Part shown: positions 5,253 to 8,959 of the stretch, piece after piece
Numbering within the stretch: the first letter of the stretch is position 1
Layout: each line of letters begins with the position of its first letter
Source of the DNA: Patescibacteria group bacterium
Lineage (GTDB): Bacteria > Patescibacteriota > Gracilibacteria > UM-FILTER-43-11
Assembly (NCBI GenBank): GCA_018814945.1
Contig: JAHIYT010000125.1
Coordinates: 1 to 8,959, forward strand
DNA: 8,959 nt
Direction of reading: 5' to 3'
The notes under the pieces: model-generated
Database searches by the model: none
What the model saw: the letters and a program-made list of their open reading frames with translations, nothing else
Told to the model about the DNA's origin: nothing
Position numbers and translations under genes: made by a program

Positions 5253-6594
5253 ATCTACGTAATGATTCAAGTTCCTTTTCGATCATATCAAGTCTCAAGT
5301 TACCAGTTCCACCTTGGTGAGTAGACATTTTAAGCCATCTATTAATATCATCTTCAGTTACTTCAATCTGACTAATATTTGAGCCTATCTCCTGATAGGC
5401 ATCACGAAATGTCATACCTTCTTTTACTTTTTCAAAAGCCTTATGTGCAGCGAACAAACCTGGACAGGCAAGCATAGACTTAACCATAACTTCTTTATTT
5501 GGTTCAATATTCATTACAGTAGCAGCCATTGCATCCAGTGACATCTCGGTATATTTAAGGCCCAAAAACAATGGTCTCTTAAGCTCTTGGCCATCACGGT
5601 GATATCCGGAAATCTTATTTGAAATATTCATAGCCATCTCGTTTCTGCATGCAAGAACGGTTGGAGTACGGCCTCTGATTAATTCTGCAACATCCAAATT
5701 CTTTTTTTGCGGCATAATTGAAGACCCCGTAGCGATACTATCGTCTATATTAAAAAATTGGAATTCTTGTGTGGTGAAAAAGAGAAGATCAGAAGCGAGC
5801 TTATTTAATGTCAGCATAATCTGGCAACAAGCCTCAAGTACTAAGCCCTCGATCTTACCACGAGAATTATGGCAATAAATTACATTGTTTTGAGTCTTTT
5901 TGAAGCCTATTTCTTTACTTAACCAATCTCTATCAAAATCAAATGGCGAACCATATCCGGCTCCAGAGCCAAGTGGATTTTGGTTTACAATTTCATCACG
6001 AATTGTATTTAAAAGCCTAATGTCATCCATCAGACTTTCTGCAAATGCCCCCATCCATGTGCCAACAGTGGTTGGCATAGCTTTTTGCATATGTGTATAA
6101 CCTGGCATAGGAACCATTTCGTATTCTTTCGCAAACTGAATGAAAGTTTCTGCTAAATCAATAGCTTTATTACCAATAATTACGGCCTTATTCATTAAGA
6201 ACCAACGCATCATAACAAGAACTTGATCGTTGCGGCTGCGTCCTGTATGAATCTTTTTACCGGTATCTCCTAGCCTTTCAATCAAATAGTTCTCAATCTT
6301 TGTATGACAATCTTCATCTTCCAGCTTAATAATGAATTCACCTTTTGCATAAAGCTCAAGAATTTCATCCAATCCCCTTTCTAAATCAGCCAATTCTTCT
6401 TTTGTAATTAAATTATGACGTTCGAGCAATCTCGCATAGCAACGAGAACACCATACATCATCTGGAATCATTTGCTGGTCGTAGCCAATATCCTCACCTG
6501 CATTGTATTCCTCTACTATCCTATTCAAACTTACATCTTTTTTCTTAAACCATATTTTCTTTTTTATAGGAGCTTTTGGATCTGTGTTGGGCAT
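5251..6594 (-). CDS. argH: argininosuccinate lyase (divergent)
   Basis: Argininosuccinate lyase splits argininosuccinate into arginine and fumarate, the last step of arginine synthesis, as a cytoplasmic homotetramer of the fumarase/aspartase superfamily. This protein is 447 residues, close to the usual 450-470. Conserved blocks are HTGRSRNDQV (116-125), GYTHMQKAMP (165-174), NPLGSGAGYGSPFDFDR (206-222), and the superfamily signature GSSIMPQKKN (290-299) with the catalytic-loop serines. Y331, Q336 and K339 keep the spacing of the human substrate-binding Tyr, Gln and Lys. Departures are Leu instead of Pro after QKKN, the usual NSxDAVSDRD segment reading NNVIYCHNSRG (236-246), and CSRCY (49-53) where an Ala-His pair is usual. 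It is the first gene of a probable two-gene operon with the amidohydrolase; no other arginine gene is in the window. There is no Shine-Dalgarno site. Argininosuccinate lyase is the best call; a related lyase with a shifted substrate is possible. Confidence 0.85.
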   Translation of the reverse strand: MPNTDPKAPIKKKIWFKKKDVSLNRIVEEYNAGEDIGYDQQMIPDDVWCSRCYARLLERHNLITKEELADLERGLDEILELYAKGEFIIKLEDEDCHTKIENYLIERLGDTGKKIHTGRSRNDQVLVMMRWFLMNKAVIIGNKAIDLAETFIQFAKEYEMVPMPGYTHMQKAMPTTVGTWMGAFAESLMDDIRLLNTIRDEIVNQNPLGSGAGYGSPFDFDRDWLSKEIGFKKTQNNVIYCHNSRGKIEGLVLEACCQIMLTLNKLASDLLFFTTQEFQFFNIDDSIATGSSIMPQKKNLDVAELIRGRTPTVLACRNEMAMNISNKISGYHRDGQELKRPLFLGLKYTEMSLDAMAATVMNIEPNKEVMVKSMLACPGLFAAHKAFEKVKEGMTFRDAYQEIGSNISQIEVTEDDINRWLKMSTHQGGTGNLRLDMIEKELESLRR

Positions 6595-6627
6595 AGTATT
6601 AAAAGTAAAAATATATTATCGAATTAA

Positions 6628-6656
6628 ATCTAAATCAGAATTACCTTCCAAATCAA
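6628..6656 (-). promoter_or_regulatory. possible promoter for the lyase-amidohydrolase pair
   Basis: On the minus strand, TTGATT (6656-6651) and TTAGAT (6633-6628) are 17 bp apart. Predicted transcription would begin near 6621, about 27 nt before the lyase ATG. The -10 box is weak and the region is AT-rich, so a chance match is quite possible. Confidence 0.3.
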
Positions 6657-6677
6657 CCTATTTTGGCATTATTTATG

Positions 6678-6706
6678 TTGTCCAAAAGAGAATCCTGTGT
6701 TACGAT
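6678..6706 (+). promoter_or_regulatory. probable promoter for ppsA
   Basis: TTGTCC (6678-6683) and TACGAT (6701-6706) are separated by 17 bp, and a TGT just before the -10 box (6698-6700) fits an extended -10 element. The predicted start near 6713 leaves an A-rich leader of about 21 nt without a Shine-Dalgarno site, like the other leaders in the window. It shares the 139-bp divergent spacer with the lyase promoter. Confidence 0.5.
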
Positions 6707-6733
6707 TTTTTTTAGAAACTAACAAAAAACAAA

Positions 6734-8959
6734 ATGCTAAAAAAACTTTTTAAGCGCAAATCGCGCAATACGGCTCTTATCTTATGGTTTAAGGAGCTGG
6801 GTATTAAAGATGTACCACTAGTTGGTGGTAAAAATGCCTCCCTTGGTGAAATGTTCCAGAAGCTCACCAAGAAAAAAGTTAGAATCCCTAACGGGTTTGC
6901 TGTCACTGCATATGCTTATCACTACTTAACAGAAGCAGCAGGTATTAAAGATGACATTAAAAAAGCCCTCAAGGGCCTTGATGCTCATGACATTGAAGAT
7001 TTGCAATATCGCGGTCACAAAGTTCGCCAAATAATATTGAATGCAGAATTTCCGGAAGATCTTAATCAAGCGATTATAAAAGCCTACCGTCAAATGGAAA
7101 AGATGTATGGAAAAGCTTGTGATACCGCTGTACGTTCCTCTGCTACTGCCGAAGATCTACCTGATGCGTCTTTTGCAGGTCAACAGGAAACATTTCTAAA
7201 CATTCGCGGAGATTATGCACTACTTGAAGCCTGTAAAAAATGCTTTGCATCACTTTTTACTGACCGTGCAATTGCCTACCGTGAAGAAAAAGGATATGAC
7301 CATTTTTCAATCGGTCTTTCTATCGCTGTCCAAAAGATGGTGCGATCCGATATTGGTGCCAGCGGTGTAATGTTCAGTATTGATACAGAAAGTGGATTTA
7401 AGGATGCGGTTCTTATTAATGCAGCTTACGGCCTTGGTGAAAATGTTGTGCAGGGGGCAGTAAATCCGGACGAATTCTATGTGTTCAAACCAACACTTAA
7501 AGAAGGCTTTAAACCAATCCTTACAAAACGTCTCGGAAATAAAAAAATAAAGATGATATATAGCGAAGGTGGAGCTAAATCCCCTGTTAAAAACGTACCG
7601 GTTGATAACTCAATGAGACGAAAATTCTGCATTAACGATAATGAAGTTTTAAAACTTGCCCAGTGGGCAGCTATAATAGAAGATCACTATAGCAAAGAAG
7701 CCGGACACTTTAAGCCAATGGATATGGAATGGGCAAAGGACGGTGAAGACGGAAAGCTCTACATAGTACAAGCTCGTCCTGAAACAGTGCAATCACAAAA
7801 AGACCTAACTGTCTTGGAAGACTATATTCTTCAAGAAAGAAGCAAGGTTCTTTGTAAGGGTGCTCCTGTTGGATCAAAAATTGCAAGTGGCAAAGCTAGC
7901 ATTATAATGGAAGCCGATGAAATAGTAGACTTTAAAAAAGGTGACATTCTTGTGACAGATATGACCGATCCGGACTGGGTGCCTATTATGAAAATAGCTT
8001 CTGCAATTGTTACTAACCGTGGTGGTAGAACTTGTCATGCTGCTATTGTATCTCGTGAACTTGGTATACCTTGCATAGTTGGTACAAACGATGCTACTGA
8101 AGTAATCAAAAGTGGTAAAAAAATCACGATTGCATGTGAAGGAGAATCAGGCAACGTTTATGAAGGTGCACTGAAATTCAGAGTTAAAAAGACTTCACTC
8201 AAAAACCTTAAAAGACCAAAAACCAAGATTATGATGAACCTTGGTAATCCGGATCTTGCCTTTGAATCTTCATTTATTCCAAACGACGGTGTAGGTCTTG
8301 CTCGCATGGAATTTATCATTAATGAATACATCAAAATACATCCACTTGCTTTACTTAATTACAATAAGCTCACAGATAAAGAGGTAATTAAAAAAATTGA
8401 TGAGCTTACTTATGGATACGATAACAAAGCAGATTATTTTGTAGATAAGCTTGCTATGGGTGTTGCTACAATCACTGCTGCCTTCTATCCAAAGCCTGTT
8501 ATAGTTCGTATGAGCGATTTTAAATCAAACGAATATGCAAATCTTATCGGCGGAGCTGAATATGAACCGGATGAACAAAATCCAATGATAGGTTGGCGTG
8601 GTGCAAGTCGTTATTACGATCCAAAATACAGAGATGCTTACGGCCTTGAGTGTAAAGCCATGAAAAAGGTAAGAGAAGAAATGGGGCTTACTAATCTTAA
8701 GCTCATGATTCCTTTCTGCCGCACTATAGAAGAAGGCATAAAGGTTCAGGCGGAAATGAAAAAGCACGGCCTCGTAAGAGGTAAGAACGGCCTTCAGCTC
8801 TATGTAATGTGCGAGATACCAAGTAATGTAATTCTGGGTGAAGAATTCTGTGAAATATTTGATGGATTTTCCATTGGATCAAACGACCTTACTCAATTAA
8901 CCCTTGGTGTGGATCGTGATTCGGAATTGGTACGTCATGTATTTGATGAAAGAAATGAG
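6734..8959 (+). CDS. ppsA: phosphoenolpyruvate synthase (3' end outside window)
   Basis: PEP synthase converts pyruvate, ATP and water to PEP, AMP and phosphate, feeding gluconeogenesis in the cytoplasm. I translated 742 codons from the ATG at 6734; the frame is open at the window edge. E. coli PpsA has 792 residues, so about 50-60 are missing, including the expected catalytic Cys near the C-terminus. The N-terminal ATP-binding domain (to about 350) has VGGKNASLGEM, VRSSATAEDLP from residue 133 and MDMEWAKDG from 329, ending in QARPET (346-351). The swivelling phosphohistidine domain carries GGRTCHAA (430-437), with H435 as phospho-acceptor. The C-terminal PEP/pyruvate barrel has MSDFKSNEY (593-601), IPSN (695-698) and GSNDLTQL (715-722). 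These blocks follow E. coli PpsA and separate it from pyruvate phosphate dikinase. The 5' end adds a short basic tail (MLKKLFKRKSRN). There is no Shine-Dalgarno site; the gene is divergent from the lyase. Confidence 0.96.
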   Translation, partial: MLKKLFKRKSRNTALILWFKELGIKDVPLVGGKNASLGEMFQKLTKKKVRIPNGFAVTAYAYHYLTEAAGIKDDIKKALKGLDAHDIEDLQYRGHKVRQIILNAEFPEDLNQAIIKAYRQMEKMYGKACDTAVRSSATAEDLPDASFAGQQETFLNIRGDYALLEACKKCFASLFTDRAIAYREEKGYDHFSIGLSIAVQKMVRSDIGASGVMFSIDTESGFKDAVLINAAYGLGENVVQGAVNPDEFYVFKPTLKEGFKPILTKRLGNKKIKMIYSEGGAKSPVKNVPVDNSMRRKFCINDNEVLKLAQWAAIIEDHYSKEAGHFKPMDMEWAKDGEDGKLYIVQARPETVQSQKDLTVLEDYILQERSKVLCKGAPVGSKIASGKASIIMEADEIVDFKKGDILVTDMTDPDWVPIMKIASAIVTNRGGRTCHAAIVSRELGIPCIVGTNDATEVIKSGKKITIACEGESGNVYEGALKFRVKKTSLKNLKRPKTKIMMNLGNPDLAFESSFIPNDGVGLARMEFIINEYIKIHPLALLNYNKLTDKEVIKKIDELTYGYDNKADYFVDKLAMGVATITAAFYPKPVIVRMSDFKSNEYANLIGGAEYEPDEQNPMIGWRGASRYYDPKYRDAYGLECKAMKKVREEMGLTNLKLMIPFCRTIEEGIKVQAEMKKHGLVRGKNGLQLYVMCEIPSNVILGEEFCEIFDGFSIGSNDLTQLTLGVDRDSELVRHVFDERNE

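Noticed and set aside
6415..6715. Plus-strand open frames across the start of the lyase and the spacer
   Set aside because: They are antisense to conserved lyase sequence, rich in Phe, Ile and Tyr as expected from AT-rich noncoding strands, and overlap the ppsA promoter.
1..8959. UGA recoded as glycine (Gracilibacteria/Absconditabacteria code)
   Set aside because: All six frames are long, align to family motifs at Gly codons GGN, and contain no in-frame TGA.

Overview
The window looks like an ordinary chromosomal stretch from an AT-rich bacterium using the standard genetic code. It holds six protein genes, the first and last cut by the window edges. No RNA genes, insertion sequences, phage genes or CRISPR arrays were seen. 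Visible stop codons are TAA (three) and TAG (one); long frames carry no in-frame TGA, so a UGA-recoded lineage is not supported. The clearest promoters have sigma70-like -35/-10 boxes, which argues against Bacteroidetes. None of the six genes has a recognisable Shine-Dalgarno sequence before its start. AT richness, S-layer homology domains, missing Shine-Dalgarno sites and isolated metabolic genes would fit a candidate-phylum lineage such as Patescibacteria (for example Peregrinibacteria), but this assignment is weak.

Layout: recF (1-1078, minus, 3' end just outside the window) is divergent from a large cell-envelope gene (1236-3497, plus). That gene encodes a membrane-anchored M23 peptidase with C-terminal SLH repeats. 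The space between them holds two 12-bp-period tandem repeat arrays and a good promoter. A possible terminator follows the peptidase gene. Next comes a near-perfect consensus promoter driving an unrecognised 216-residue, probably exported protein with four cysteines (3609-4259, plus). Its 3' end overlaps by 20 bp, tail to tail, with a minus-strand pair: a CodA-like amidohydrolase (4240-5208) and an argininosuccinate lyase homologue (5251-6594). These two probably form an operon read from right to left. Finally a divergent gene for phosphoenolpyruvate synthase (ppsA, from 6734) runs off the right edge without its last roughly 50-60 codons.

Functionally the window mixes DNA repair (RecF), envelope remodelling (M23-SLH protein and perhaps the exported orphan), nitrogen or arginine/base metabolism (lyase and amidohydrolase) and gluconeogenic PEP supply (PpsA). 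No single multi-gene system is evident. The parts most worth a second look are the orphan exported protein, the barrel-only amidohydrolase with a Gln where CodA has its catalytic Glu, the TM-M23-SLH architecture, the repeat expansion touching the recF start codon, and the consistent absence of Shine-Dalgarno sites.
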